Below are positions 44,689 through 53,622 of a stretch of DNA of 64,000 nucleotides, in pieces. The stretch lies in NCBI RefSeq assembly GCF_019430885.1, contig NZ_JAHYBZ010000001.1:124001-188000 (forward strand), in the 5' to 3' direction. The notes under the pieces are model-generated. The model made no database searches. It worked only from the letters and a program-made list of their open reading frames with translations, and had not been told where the DNA came from. Every line of letters begins with the position of its first letter. The first letter of the stretch is position 1. This DNA comes from Roseomonas alba (GTDB taxonomy: Bacteria; Pseudomonadota; Alphaproteobacteria; Acetobacterales; Acetobacteraceae). The position numbers and the translations under genes are program-made.

Positions 44689-45480
44689 ATGGACGGGATC
44701 ACGGCGGGGACCGCAACCGAAGTGGACCTGCAGTTACTCGGTGCCGAACTGGTCGAGGTGCTCGCCCTCGGCGGTTCCGGGCTGCGGCTCGATCTGCAGC
44801 CGATCTGCGCCGCCGCCACGCTGCTGCCCGTGGGCTATGAGGCGCTGCTGCGCTGGGAGCATGCGGAGCGCGGCCCGATCGGGGCGCGGGAGATCCTGTC
44901 CGCTGCGGCCGCCGCGGATTGCGAGACGGGGCTCGAAGCCTGGGTGCTGGTGTCGGCCTTCCGGCTCCGTGCGGCCTGGAAGGCGGGCGGGCCGTTCCTG
45001 GCGGTGAACATCTCGGAAACGGCGATCCGGACGGGCCAGGCGGCGCCGATGGTCCGCGCGGCCATGGAGGCGAGCGGGGTGGACCCGCGCGGCTTGTCCC
45101 TGGAATTGCCCGAGGCGGCGGTGGTGCGGGAATTGGACGCGGCGCGCGACCTGGCACTCGCGCTCCGCCTGCAGGGCGTCGCTCTGGCGCTCGACGATTT
45201 CGGTGGAGCGGTGGGCTCGGCGCGGGTGCTGCGCGACATTCCCTTCGCGACCGTAAAGTTGGACCCGGAACTGACCCGGGGTGTCGACGGCCCGTCGGGC
45301 GACCCGGTCCGTACGCGGGCGGCCGTGGCCGCTGTGGTTGAGATGATCCACGTGCTGGGCGCGACCGCGGTGGCCGAGGCGGTGGAAACCGCGGAGCAGA
45401 TGCGTGCCCTGCGCCAGGCCGGCTGCGATGCGTTGCAGGGCTGGCTGCTTGGCCGCCCGGGTGCCGGCCCGGCGAACTGA
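44689..45480 (+). CDS. EAL-domain protein (probable c-di-GMP phosphodiesterase)
   Basis: 263 residues, one EAL domain and nothing else. Metal and catalytic residues appear retained: E51 (EALLRW), N107 (VNISE), E139 (LELPE), D169-D170 (LDDFGG), K190 (VKLD), E230 (AEAVE) and Q250 (LQGWLLG). Loop 6 departs from the usual DDFGTGYSS, reading DDFGGAVGS, which could lower activity or alter dimer control. Start 44689 is preferred because GAGGAG lies upstream. No GGDEF, sensor or membrane part. Confidence 0.82.
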   Translation: MDGITAGTATEVDLQLLGAELVEVLALGGSGLRLDLQPICAAATLLPVGYEALLRWEHAERGPIGAREILSAAAAADCETGLEAWVLVSAFRLRAAWKAGGPFLAVNISETAIRTGQAAPMVRAAMEASGVDPRGLSLELPEAAVVRELDAARDLALALRLQGVALALDDFGGAVGSARVLRDIPFATVKLDPELTRGVDGPSGDPVRTRAAVAAVVEMIHVLGATAVAEAVETAEQMRALRQAGCDALQGWLLGRPGAGPAN

Positions 45481-45525
45481 CCTGCGTCGACGGAACAGCG
45501 CCTGCCCCATCGGCCCCGCGCCCTG

Positions 45526-45798
45526 CCGCGATCCGGGAGCGCAAAGCGCGATCGCACCCAGACCGACCGCGATCCCCCGGCGCGCCGGCGCAAGACGCGG
45601 AGGCAAGGGCCGCGGATGCGGCCCGCCCGCCGTCCGAGAGACAAACCAAAGACCTTCGGATCGCGGGCCTACCGCGATCCGGGAGCGCAAAGCGCGACCG
45701 CGCCCAAACCGACAGTGACCCTCGGCGCGCCAGCGCACGGCGCGAAGGCAAGCCGTGCGGATGCGCGGCGCCCGCCGTCTGAGGGACAAACCAAAGAC
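45526..45798. repeat. Two-copy imperfect direct repeat, 146-base period
   Basis: Units 45526-45653 and 45672-45798 both start CCGCGATCCGGGAGCGCAAAG and end GACAAACCAAAGAC, with about 80 percent identity by eye. Each contains inverted segments (GGGAGCGCAAAGCGC, GGCGCGCCGGCGC). Non-coding. It fills the space between the convergent EAL and oxidase subunit genes. Confidence 0.65.
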
Positions 45799-45802
45799 TC
45801 AA

Positions 45803-45821
45803 GCCGCCGCTCTGCGGCGGC
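45803..45821 (-). terminator. Hairpin after the oxidase subunit IV gene
   Basis: A perfect 8-bp stem GCCGCCGC / GCGGCGGC with a 3-base loop, 12 bases past the stop codon. On the minus strand it is followed by TTGAGTCTTTGG, a weak T tract. Confidence 0.45.
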
Positions 45822-45833
45822 GGCGCCCGATGC

Positions 45834-45992
45834 TCAGACCAGGAAAAGGTACATCAGCACCAGGATGATCGCGATCCCGCCGGCGGACCACGTCACGAAA
45901 TGGGTGAAGCCGTTCCAGCTCGATTCGCGCTCGGCCAGGATGTCGCCAGCCTTCACCTCGACGAAATCATAGTGCGTCTGCTGTTCGGCCAC
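45834..45992 (-). CDS. aa3-type cytochrome c oxidase subunit IV (short)
   Basis: 52 residues: VAEQQTHYDFVEVKAGDI..., an amphipathic N-terminal arm followed by a single membrane helix GGIAIILVLMYLFLV. Size, the aromatic-rich ESSWNGFTHFVTW junction and the single C-terminal helix fit the bacterial aa3-oxidase subunit IV family, whose role is accessory. GTG start at 45992 with CAGGGGTGG upstream. It lies 26 bases downstream of purN on the same strand. Confidence 0.75.
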   Translation of the reverse strand: MAEQQTHYDFVEVKAGDILAERESSWNGFTHFVTWSAGGIAIILVLMYLFLV

Positions 45993-46018
45993 GGTCCACC
46001 CCTGCCAATCGTGAGAGA

Positions 46019-46696
46019 TCAGCGTTTAGAAAGGGCCGGGGCCAAGGGCAAGGGGTTCGCGAGCGACCCCGAGGCCGCCGGCACCCCCGACAACACCGCC
46101 CGGCCGGCCTCGACCCGCACCTGGCCGGCGGCGAGCCAGGCGAGGGCGGCCCGATAGAGGCGGTGTTCCTCGGCCAGCACCCGGGCGGCGAGGGCCGCCT
46201 CGTCGTCCTCTGGCAGCACCGGCACGGCGGCCTGGACGAGGATCGGGCCCTCATCCACGCCGGCCGTCACCAGATGCACGGTGCAGCCATGCAGCCGCAC
46301 CCCGGCGGCGAGCGCCCGCGCATGGGTGTCGAGCCCCGGGAAGCAGGGCAGCAAGGACGGGTGGATGTTGATCAGCCGGCCCTCCCAGCGCGCGACGAAG
46401 CCTTCGGTCAGCACGCGCATGAAGCCGGCCAGCGCGATCAGCTCGATGCCATGCTTCGCGAATTCGGCTTCCATCGCGGCTTCGAAGCCGGCGCGGTCGC
46501 CGCGGAAGGCGCGGCTTTCCACCACGGCGGTCGCCACGCCGCGCGATGCGGCATGGGCGAGCCCCGCCGCATCGGCCCGGTTGGACAGCACCAGCGCGAT
46601 CTCGGCCGGGTAGGCGGGGTCCTCGGCGGCGGCGAGCAACGCCGCCATGTTCGACCCGCGGCCCGAGATCAGCGCCGCGACGCGGCGGCGGGTCAT
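46019..46696 (-). CDS. purN: Phosphoribosylglycinamide formyltransferase
   Basis: 225 residues. It transfers the formyl group from N10-formyl-THF to GAR in purine synthesis. Motifs: [14 protein letters not shown] (phosphate loop), [24 protein letters not shown] (catalytic N and H) and [13 protein letters not shown] with the catalytic D. The C-terminal extension is slightly longer than E. coli PurN. The start overlaps the purM stop (ATGA). Confidence 0.96.
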   Translation of the reverse strand: MTRRRVAALISGRGSNMAALLAAAEDPAYPAEIALVLSNRADAAGLAHAASRGVATAVVESRAFRGDRAGFEAAMEAEFAKHGIELIALAGFMRVLTEGFVARWEGRLINIHPSLLPCFPGLDTHARALAAGVRLHGCTVHLVTAGVDEGPILVQAAVPVLPEDDEAALAARVLAEEHRLYRAALAWLAAGQVRVEAGRAVLSGVPAASGSLANPLPLAPALSKR

Positions 46697-47769
46697 CCCG
46701 GCCAGCCGGCGCCGAGGTTGTCGATGCGGACCTGCGCCTCGCCGGATCCGGCCTCGATGGTGCCGATGCGGCAGACCGTCTCGCCCTGTTCGGTCAGCAG
46801 GGCGGTGGCGGCGTCCACCGAATCGGGCGCGACCACGACCGCCATGCCGATGCCGCAGTTGAAGACGCGCAGCATTTCCTCCGCCGCGACCTCGCCGACG
46901 CGGGCGAGCCAGGCGAAGACCGGCGGCGGCGACCAGGCGCGCGCATCGATCACCGCGATGGTCCCTTCGGGCAGGACGCGAGGCAGGTTGCCGGGCAGGC
47001 CGCCGCCAGTGATGTGCGCGGCGGCCTTCACCAGCCCGGCGCGATGCGCGGCGAGCAGCGGCTTCACATAGATCCGCGTCGGTTCCAGCAACGCCGCGCC
47101 CAGCGTCTTGCCGGCGGCGAAGGGCGCGGGCGAATCGAGCCCGGCATTGCCGCGCTCGACGATGCGCCGGACCAGCGAATAGCCGTTGGAATGCACGCCG
47201 GAGGAGAGCAGCCCCAGCACCACGTCGCCGGGACCAACATCGCCCTTCGGCAGCAGCGCGCCGCGTTCGGCGGCACCCACCGAGAAGCCGGCGAGGTCGT
47301 AGTCGCCCTTGGCATACATGCCAGGCATCTCGGCCGTCTCGCCGCCCACCAGGGCGCAGCCGGCGATGCGGCAGCCCTCTGCGATGCCGGCGACCACCTG
47401 CTTCGCCGAGGCCACGTCCAGCGCTCCGGTCGCGAAATAATCGAGGAAGAACAGCGGCTCGGCGCCCTGCACCACCAGGTCGTTCACGCACATGGCGACG
47501 AGGTCGATGCCGACCGTTGCATGGTGCCCGGCATCAATGGCGACGCGCAGCTTGGTGCCAACGCCATCGGTGGACGACACCAGCACCGGATCGGTGAACC
47601 CCGCGGCCTTCAAGTCGAACAGCGCGCCGAAGCCACCCAGGCCCCCCATGGTGCCCGGCCGGTCGGTCGCCTTGGCCAGCGGCTTGATCGCATCGACCAG
47701 CGCGTCGCCGGCTTCGATATCCACGCCCGCCGCACGATAGGTGAGGGGGGAAGACGGGGAACTGGTCAG
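46693..47769 (-). CDS. purM: Phosphoribosylformylglycinamidine cyclo-ligase, apparent CTG start
   Basis: 358 residues (AIR synthetase, purine pathway). Signatures: [68 protein letters not shown] (in part), [24 protein letters not shown] and [13 protein letters not shown]. The family N-terminus places the start at CTG 47769, five bases after GGAGG. No in-frame ATG, GTG or TTG lies between that point and a region far inside the divergent gene, and the next downstream GTG would delete the conserved TYRAAG. Operon with purN. Confidence 0.93.
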   Translation of the reverse strand: MTSSPSSPLTYRAAGVDIEAGDALVDAIKPLAKATDRPGTMGGLGGFGALFDLKAAGFTDPVLVSSTDGVGTKLRVAIDAGHHATVGIDLVAMCVNDLVVQGAEPLFFLDYFATGALDVASAKQVVAGIAEGCRIAGCALVGGETAEMPGMYAKGDYDLAGFSVGAAERGALLPKGDVGPGDVVLGLLSSGVHSNGYSLVRRIVERGNAGLDSPAPFAAGKTLGAALLEPTRIYVKPLLAAHRAGLVKAAAHITGGGLPGNLPRVLPEGTIAVIDARAWSPPPVFAWLARVGEVAAEEMLRVFNCGIGMAVVVAPDSVDAATALLTEQGETVCRIGTIEAGSGEAQVRIDNLGAGWPG

Positions 47770-47871
47770 GGCGGCCTCCGATCGGGTAAGGCTGGGCGCA
47801 GGAAGTGCCGCGCAACGCGGCGCAAGGCGCCGGCCGCTGCGGCCGGCCACGAGGAAAGGGTCGGGGACGCG

Positions 47872-48609
47872 ATGCCGGTCTGGTCCCGCACCGCGCGGGC
47901 GCGCGGAAAGAACCATGCGGCGGCGCTGTTCGCAACCGCGATGCTGATGCTCGCCCCGATGGCAGCCCCGCGCGCGCAGGATGCGCCGGCACCGATCAGC
48001 TTCACCCAGACCGGCGTGACCGCCGAGGCAACCGCCGAGAATGGCGTCATTGCCCGCGAACGGGCGCTGGCCAATGGCCGCCGCGCCGCCTGGCAGCGCA
48101 TCGCCGAGGCCGCCGGCTCCACCCGGTCGCTGTCGGATTCGCAGATCGAGGCGATGACCACCTCCATCATCATCGAGGAGGAGCGCACCAGCCCGACCCG
48201 CTACACCGGGCGGATCACGGTGAATTTCAACCCGTCCCGCGCGCGGGGCTATCTCGGCACCGCGGCCGCCGAATCGGGCGGCGACAGCGGCGGCGGCAGC
48301 GGCACGCCATCCGACGCGACGGCCGACACGCGCCGCCCGCCCAGCGCCGGCCCGGCCGCGACCACCGTCGAGGCGATCGCGCTCTACGGCTCGCTGAACG
48401 AATGGCTGGAACTGCGCCGCCGGCTGCGCGACGCCACGGCGCGGCTGGACATCGTCGCCATCTCGACCGACCGCGCGCGGCTGCGCCTGGGCCTGCGCAC
48501 CGCCCCCGGCGCGGCGGCGGAGGAGATGGCGCGCCAGGGAGTCACCTTCGCCCCCGGCTCCGGGGCGCCCGGCGATGCCTGGCGCGTGGCCCTTGGCGGA
48601 CAGTCCTGA
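47872..48609 (+). CDS. Secreted DUF2066-like protein
   Basis: 245 residues with a signal region ([29 protein letters not shown]..., cleavage near PRA|Q). The mature start [37 protein letters not shown] and [22 protein letters not shown] resemble DUF2066 proteins (in segments). A low-complexity Gly/Ser linker sits at about 135-150. Function unknown. Divergent from purM, and its 3' end overlaps the next gene by 35 bases if that gene starts at 48575. Confidence 0.7.
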   Translation: MPVWSRTARARGKNHAAALFATAMLMLAPMAAPRAQDAPAPISFTQTGVTAEATAENGVIARERALANGRRAAWQRIAEAAGSTRSLSDSQIEAMTTSIIIEEERTSPTRYTGRITVNFNPSRARGYLGTAAAESGGDSGGGSGTPSDATADTRRPPSAGPAATTVEAIALYGSLNEWLELRRRLRDATARLDIVAISTDRARLRLGLRTAPGAAAEEMARQGVTFAPGSGAPGDAWRVALGGQS

Positions 48610-49204
48610 CCGCCGCGACCGGCGGCCGGCGGCTGATGCCGCCGTCGATGGCGAGGCAGGGCTGTTCACCCTGCCCAACCTCATCACCCTGGCCCGGCTC
48701 TGCGCTGTGCCGGCAGCGGTGTGGCTGATGCTGCATCAGAGATTGGACATCGCCTTCCTGGTCTTCGTCGGTGCCGGCATCTCGGACGGCCTGGACGGCT
48801 GGCTGGCGCGGGTGCGCAACGCGCGCTCGGCGCTGGGCGCGCTGATGGACCCGGTGGCGGACAAGGCGCTGCTGGTGTCGGTCTATGTGACCCTCGCCGC
48901 GATCGGGATCCTGCCGGACTGGCTCGCCATCCTGGTGGTATTCCGTGACCTGTTGATCGTCGGCGGTTTCGTGGTGCTGTGGCTGCTCGGCATCTCGCGG
49001 CGCATCCGGCCGCTGCTGATCTCCAAGGCCAATACGGCGGCGCAGATCGCGCTCGCGGCCCTGGCATTGCTGCTGAAGGGCTACGATCTCGCCGCGCCTG
49101 ACCTGCTGGATGCGATGACCTGGCTGGTCGCCTTCACCACCCTCGCCTCGGGCGTCGCCTATGTGCGGCAGGCGGCACGGCAGACCGGAAACGGGACCTC
49201 GTGA
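48575..49204 (+). CDS. CDP-alcohol phosphatidyltransferase (PgsA/cardiolipin-synthase type)
   Basis: 209 residues and about five membrane helices. The family motif DG-x2-AR-x8-G-x3-D-x3-D is exact in [26 protein letters not shown]. It displaces CMP from CDP-diacylglycerol with an alcohol such as glycerol-3-phosphate. [11 protein letters not shown] just before the first helix is typical. Start uncertain: ATG 48575 overlaps the preceding gene, and TTG 48593 is an alternative. The stop overlaps the permease start (GTGA). Confidence 0.87.
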   Translation: MPGAWPLADSPDRRDRRPAADAAVDGEAGLFTLPNLITLARLCAVPAAVWLMLHQRLDIAFLVFVGAGISDGLDGWLARVRNARSALGALMDPVADKALLVSVYVTLAAIGILPDWLAILVVFRDLLIVGGFVVLWLLGISRRIRPLLISKANTAAQIALAALALLLKGYDLAAPDLLDAMTWLVAFTTLASGVAYVRQAARQTGNGTS

Positions 49205-50355
49205 CGCAGCCGCCGCTTCCGCCCCTCGCACCCCGCAGCGGGCCGCCGGCGCGCTTCCCGCCGCCCACGGCGCCGCGCACCGCGACGCGCGCCCAGCGCA
49301 CCGCGCTGGTGGTGGGTTTCGCCGCGGCGCTGCTGTTCTGCCTGTGGCTGTTCCAGGGCATCCTGACGCCCTTCGTGCTGGCCGCCGTGGTGGCCTATTT
49401 CCTCGATCCGGTGGCGACGCGGCTGACGCGCATCGGCATCCGGAGGCCGCTCGCCGCCTTCCTGCTGATCTTTCTGCTGATGGCGACGGCGCTGATCGCC
49501 GCCCTGCTGTTCTACCCGCTGATCCTGTCCCAGATCGGGGTGCTGGTGCAGCGCCTGCCAAGCTACATCGCCGGCGTCGGCGCGCTGTTGCAGGACGGCT
49601 TGCAGCGGCTGGAAGAGGCCTTCGGCCCCGAGATGGTGGACCGCCGCTTGCGCGACCTTGCCATCAATCAGGCGGGGAGCATGCTGGCCTGGCTCGGCAC
49701 CGCGACGACGCGGCTGATCGGCGGCGGCTTCGCGCTGTTCCAGGTCTTCACCCTGGTGGTCGTCGTGCCGGTGGTCGCCTTCTACCTGCTGCGCGACTGG
49801 CCCGGGATGCTGGCGCGCATCGAATCCTGGTTGCCGCGCCGCAACGCCGCGGTGTTGAGGCAACTGGCGCGCGACACCGACCGGGTGCTCTCCGCCTGGC
49901 TGCGCGGGCAGTTGCTGTGCTGCGCGGCGCTCGGCATCTTCTATGCCGTCGCGCTGCAACTGGCGGGGCTGGAACTCGGCCTGACCATCGGCCTGTTGGC
50001 CGGCGTGCTGACCTTCATCCCCTATGTCGGGTCGCTGACCGGCTTCGCCGCCGCCGTGCTGCTCGCCATGGGCCAGTTCGGCACCTGGAACGAGGTGCTG
50101 GTCGTCGTCGGCATCTTCCTGGTCGGCCAGACGGTCGAGGGATACGTCATCTACCCCTACCTGCTCGGCGACCGGGTGGAACTGCACGCGGTCTGGGTGA
50201 TCTTCGCGCTGTTTGCGGGCGGCGTGGCCTTCGGGTTCCTGGGCGTGCTGCTGGCGGTGCCGATGGCGGCGGCGTTGGGAGTGATCGCGCGGTATTGGCT
50301 GCGGCGGTACCTCGAAAGCCCGCTGTATCTCGATCCGCCGCGGACGGGGACGTGA
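49201..50355 (+). CDS. AI-2E family (PerM-type) transporter
   Basis: 384 residues and eight predicted spans. Family pattern: LFQGILTPFVLAAVVAYFLDPVATRL near the start, a long amphipathic middle (IGVLVQRLPSYIAGVGALLQ), VVVVPVVAFYLLRDW, and the C-terminal IGLLAGVLTFIPYVGSLTGFAAAVLLA. Members export or import diverse small molecules; the AI-2 name is historical. GTG start overlapping the upstream stop. Gene order before hdaA is conserved in alphaproteobacteria. Confidence 0.87.
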   Translation: MTQPPLPPLAPRSGPPARFPPPTAPRTATRAQRTALVVGFAAALLFCLWLFQGILTPFVLAAVVAYFLDPVATRLTRIGIRRPLAAFLLIFLLMATALIAALLFYPLILSQIGVLVQRLPSYIAGVGALLQDGLQRLEEAFGPEMVDRRLRDLAINQAGSMLAWLGTATTRLIGGGFALFQVFTLVVVVPVVAFYLLRDWPGMLARIESWLPRRNAAVLRQLARDTDRVLSAWLRGQLLCCAALGIFYAVALQLAGLELGLTIGLLAGVLTFIPYVGSLTGFAAAVLLAMGQFGTWNEVLVVVGIFLVGQTVEGYVIYPYLLGDRVELHAVWVIFALFAGGVAFGFLGVLLAVPMAAALGVIARYWLRRYLESPLYLDPPRTGT

Positions 50356-50690
50356 AGGGCGCGCGAAACCTGGAGAGGGGCTTTGCCCCTCGCCAAACCT
50401 CACCCGGGCAAAGGCCGAAGGGCCTTCCTGGCGGCCAGGATATGTCCGCTGGCGCAGTTGGAGGGGCTCTGCCCCTCCAAACCTCCCCGCCAAGTGCTTG
50501 GAGTACTTGGAACGCAGTTTTCTGGCGCGGGGCGCAACGGATGGAGCATCCCCTCCCAACACCCTTCGGGCGCAGGAGCGGGGCTCGGCACCATTCCGGC
50601 CGGGGCGCGGGGCGCCAGGTTGAGGTTTGCAAAGGCCTTTCGGCCTTTGGCCGGGTAGGGCGGGGAGGCACAGAGCCCCTCCCGCTGCCG
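50356..50690. repeat. Composite palindromic intergenic repeat, copy D
   Basis: Three hairpin modules: GAGGGGCTTTGCCCCTC near 50376, a perfect TTGGAGGGGC / GCCCCTCCAA near 50459-50481 (identical to 25701-25723), and AAAGGCCTTTCGGCCTTT near 50630. CCAAGTGCTTGGAGTACTTGG and GGGGAGGCACAGAGCCCCTCCC are also present. It separates the permease and hdaA genes; no coding frame. Confidence 0.6.
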
Positions 50691-50698
50691 CCAGCGCC

Positions 50699-51442
50699 AT
50701 GACCGCGCCCTCCGGCGGCGCGCGGCAATTCGTCCTGCCACTGTCGCTGCCCGTCTCCTCCAACCGCGCCGATTTCCTGGAGGACGCCTCAAACGCCGAG
50801 GCGCTGGCCTGGATCGACCGTCCGGACCGTTGGCCGCTCGGCCGGCTGGCCCTGTTCGGCCCGCAAGGGGTGGGCAAGTCGCATCTCGCCCGTGCCGTGG
50901 CGGCGCAGCGCGGCTGGCGGCTCATCGCCGGCCCCACCCTGCGCGGCCTGCCGGAGCCCGCGGCCGGGACCGTGCTGGACGATGCCGATGCCGTCGCGGA
51001 GGAACGCGCCCTGCTGCACCTCATCAACCTCTGCGCCGAACGCGGCGAACACCTGCTGCTGATCGGCCGCGAGCCGCCCGCCCGCTGGCGCGTGTCGCTG
51101 CCCGACCTCGCCAGCCGGCTACGCGCGACCATGGCGATCGGCATCGGGTCGCCCGGGGATGCACTGCTTGGGGCGCTGCTGGCCAAGCACTTCGCCGATC
51201 GCCAGTTGCGCGTGGCCCCGGAGGTCCAGGCCTGGCTGCTGACCCGCCTGAACCGCGATGCAGCGACCCTGGCCGAGGCGGCCGCCCGGCTCGACCGCGC
51301 CGCGCTGGCCGCCCGGGTCCCGGTCAGCCGCGCCCTGGCGCGCGCTGTCCTGGCCGGCTGGGACGGCTTTGGTGCCGCGGAAGATGACGGTTCCGAGACA
51401 GGCTTCGCGGTGCCCTCGCCCGCCACGCCGGCCCTGCTGTAG
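50699..51442 (+). CDS. hdaA: HdaA/Hda-type DnaA regulatory inactivator
   Basis: 247 residues. A DnaA-like AAA+ domain lacking the DNA-binding domain IV: Walker A FGPQGVGKSHLARA, Walker B-like VLDDADAV, sensor region SRLRATMAIGIG and arginine-rich C-terminal lid. It opens with QFVLPLSLPVSSNRADFLEDASN, including a clamp-binding-like QFVLPL. With the sliding clamp it stimulates ATP hydrolysis on DnaA to prevent re-initiation. Position before ppk is the usual alphaproteobacterial context. Confidence 0.88.
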   Translation: MTAPSGGARQFVLPLSLPVSSNRADFLEDASNAEALAWIDRPDRWPLGRLALFGPQGVGKSHLARAVAAQRGWRLIAGPTLRGLPEPAAGTVLDDADAVAEERALLHLINLCAERGEHLLLIGREPPARWRVSLPDLASRLRATMAIGIGSPGDALLGALLAKHFADRQLRVAPEVQAWLLTRLNRDAATLAEAAARLDRAALAARVPVSRALARAVLAGWDGFGAAEDDGSETGFAVPSPATPALL

Positions 51443-51451
51443 GCTGTTGTC

Positions 51452-53617
51452 ATGAACGACGTCGTCGAAACCGTCGATCCGGACCTTGCCGCGCTGCTGG
51501 TGAGCCCCGAGCGCTTCGCGAACCGGGAGCTGTCCTGGCTTGCCTTCAACCAGCGCGTGCTGGAGGAAGCGACCAATCCGCGCCATCCGCTGCTGGAGCG
51601 GCTGCGCTTTGTCGCCATTTCCGCTTCCAACCTCGACGAGTTCTATTCCGTGCGCGTCGCCGGACTGGTGGGGCAGGAGAGGGCGGGGATCGCCAAGGTC
51701 TCCCCGGACGGCAAGACGCCGGCGCAGCAATTGGCCGCCATCCATGAACGCGCGCTGGCGCTGATCACCGGGCAGCGCGCGGCCTGGCAGGAGCTGGAGG
51801 TGCTGCTCCGCGAGGCCGGGGTGGTCGTCTGCGGCCAGGCGGAACTCGACGCCGCGGATCGCGCCTGGCTGGAAGAGCTGTTCATGGAACGCGTCTTCCC
51901 CGTCCTGACGCCGCTCGCCGTCGATCCGGCGCATCCCTTCCCCTTCATCGCCAACCTGTCGCTCTGCATGGTGCTGAAGCTGGTGCGGGAGGAGGATGGC
52001 GGGACGATGCGGGCGCTGCTGCCGCTGTCCCCGCAGGTGCAGCGCTTCATCCGCCTGCCCCCGCGCGAGGGATCCCCCGGCATCCGCTTCGTGATGCTCG
52101 AGGACCTGATCGTGATGTTCCTCGGCCGGCTGTTCCCCGGCTTCATCCCCGCCGAGACCGGCCTGTTCCGCCTGATCCGTGACACCGATGTGGAGTTCGA
52201 GGAAGAGGCGGAGGATCTCGTCCGGTCCTATGAGACCGCGCTGAAGCGGCGCCGGCGCGGCATGCCGATCCGGCTGTCCGTCACCGCAGCGACGCCGCCG
52301 GACATGGTCGATTTCGTCGCCGAGGAATTGGGCGCGCCGCGATCGGAACTGTTCATCGTGGAGGGCCTGCTCGGCCTGTCGGACCTCACGCAGCTCATCG
52401 TCGAGGACCGGCCGGACCTGCTCTTCACGCCCTATACGCCGCGGTTCCCGGAACGCATCCTCGACTATGGCGGGGATTGCTTCGCGGCGATCCGGGCGAA
52501 GGACATCGTCGTCCATCACCCCTATGAATCCTTCGACGTGGTGGTGCAGTTCCTGCGCCAGGCGGCGCGCGATCCGAATGTCGTCGCGATCAAGCAGACG
52601 CTCTATCGCACCACCCGCGACAGCACGATCGCCAAGGCCCTGATCGAAGCGGCCGAGCAGGGCAAGAGCGTCACCGGCATCGTCGAGCTCAAGGCCCGCT
52701 TCGACGAGGAGCGCAACATCGCCATCGCGCGCGAGCTGGAAGCCGCCGGCGTGCAGGTGGTCTATGGCTTCGTCGAACTGAAGACCCACGCCAAGGTGTC
52801 GCTGGTGGTACGCCGCGAGGGTGCGCAGCTCCGCTCCTACGCGCATTTCGGCACGGGCAACTACCATCCAGTCACGGCGCGCATCTACACCGACCTGTCC
52901 TACTTCACCGCCGATCCGGCGCTGACGCGCGACGCGGCGAAGCTGTTCAACTTCATGACCGGCTATGCGCGGCCGGAGAGCATGGAGAAGCTCGCCTTCT
53001 CGCCGCTGACCATCCGCCCCTCGCTGCTCGCACTGATCGAGCAGGAGATCGCCTTCGCCAGGGAAGGCCGCCCGGCCGCCATCTGGATCAAGATGAACTC
53101 GATGGTGGATGAGACGCTGATCGATGCGCTCTACGCCGCGTCCCGCGCCGGGGTGAAGGTCGATGCCGTGGTGCGCGGCATCTGTTGCCTGCGCCCGGGC
53201 GTGAAGGGGATGAGCGACAATATCCGCGTGAAGTCGATCGTCGGCCGCTTCCTCGAACATTCGCGCATCGCTGTCTTCGGCAACGGGCACCGGCTGCCCT
53301 CGCGCCGCGCCAAGGTCTTCATCAGCAGTGCCGACTGGATGGCGCGCAACATGGACTGGCGCGTCGAGACCATGGTGCCGGTCGAGAATCCCACCGTGCA
53401 CGCCCAGGTGCTCGACCAGATCATGGTCGTGAACCTGAAGGACACGATGCAGTCCTGGCAACTGGGCCCGGATGGCGAATGGACGCGCCTCGCGCCCGGC
53501 GACAAGCCGGTCTCGGCGCATGAGTACTTCATGACCAACCCGTCCCTGTCGGGCCGCGGCAGCGCGCTGAAAGGCACGCCGCGCCGCCCCCGCCAGGACC
53601 GCGTGATGCAGGACTGA
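51452..53617 (+). CDS. ppk: Polyphosphate kinase
   Basis: 721 residues of PPK1 type; it makes polyphosphate from ATP reversibly. Domains: N-terminal [17 protein letters not shown], head domain, and two PLD-like C-terminal domains. The HAK motif with the phospho-accepting His is in [14 protein letters not shown], and [10 protein letters not shown] and the late [15 protein letters not shown] fit the family. It lies nine bases after hdaA and five bases before ppx, so synthesis and degradation are in one operon. Confidence 0.97.
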   Translation: MNDVVETVDPDLAALLVSPERFANRELSWLAFNQRVLEEATNPRHPLLERLRFVAISASNLDEFYSVRVAGLVGQERAGIAKVSPDGKTPAQQLAAIHERALALITGQRAAWQELEVLLREAGVVVCGQAELDAADRAWLEELFMERVFPVLTPLAVDPAHPFPFIANLSLCMVLKLVREEDGGTMRALLPLSPQVQRFIRLPPREGSPGIRFVMLEDLIVMFLGRLFPGFIPAETGLFRLIRDTDVEFEEEAEDLVRSYETALKRRRRGMPIRLSVTAATPPDMVDFVAEELGAPRSELFIVEGLLGLSDLTQLIVEDRPDLLFTPYTPRFPERILDYGGDCFAAIRAKDIVVHHPYESFDVVVQFLRQAARDPNVVAIKQTLYRTTRDSTIAKALIEAAEQGKSVTGIVELKARFDEERNIAIARELEAAGVQVVYGFVELKTHAKVSLVVRREGAQLRSYAHFGTGNYHPVTARIYTDLSYFTADPALTRDAAKLFNFMTGYARPESMEKLAFSPLTIRPSLLALIEQEIAFAREGRPAAIWIKMNSMVDETLIDALYAASRAGVKVDAVVRGICCLRPGVKGMSDNIRVKSIVGRFLEHSRIAVFGNGHRLPSRRAKVFISSADWMARNMDWRVETMVPVENPTVHAQVLDQIMVVNLKDTMQSWQLGPDGEWTRLAPGDKPVSAHEYFMTNPSLSGRGSALKGTPRRPRQDRVMQD

Positions 53618-53622
53618 CACAA

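Noticed and set aside
44699..45802. Long minus-strand frames near 45.5 kb with internally repeated peptides.
   Set aside because: The peptide repetition comes from the 146-base DNA repeat, and the frames run through the EAL gene in antisense.
51119..53620. An 833-codon minus-strand frame opposite ppk.
   Set aside because: Shadow of ppk, His/Arg/Asp-rich without domains.
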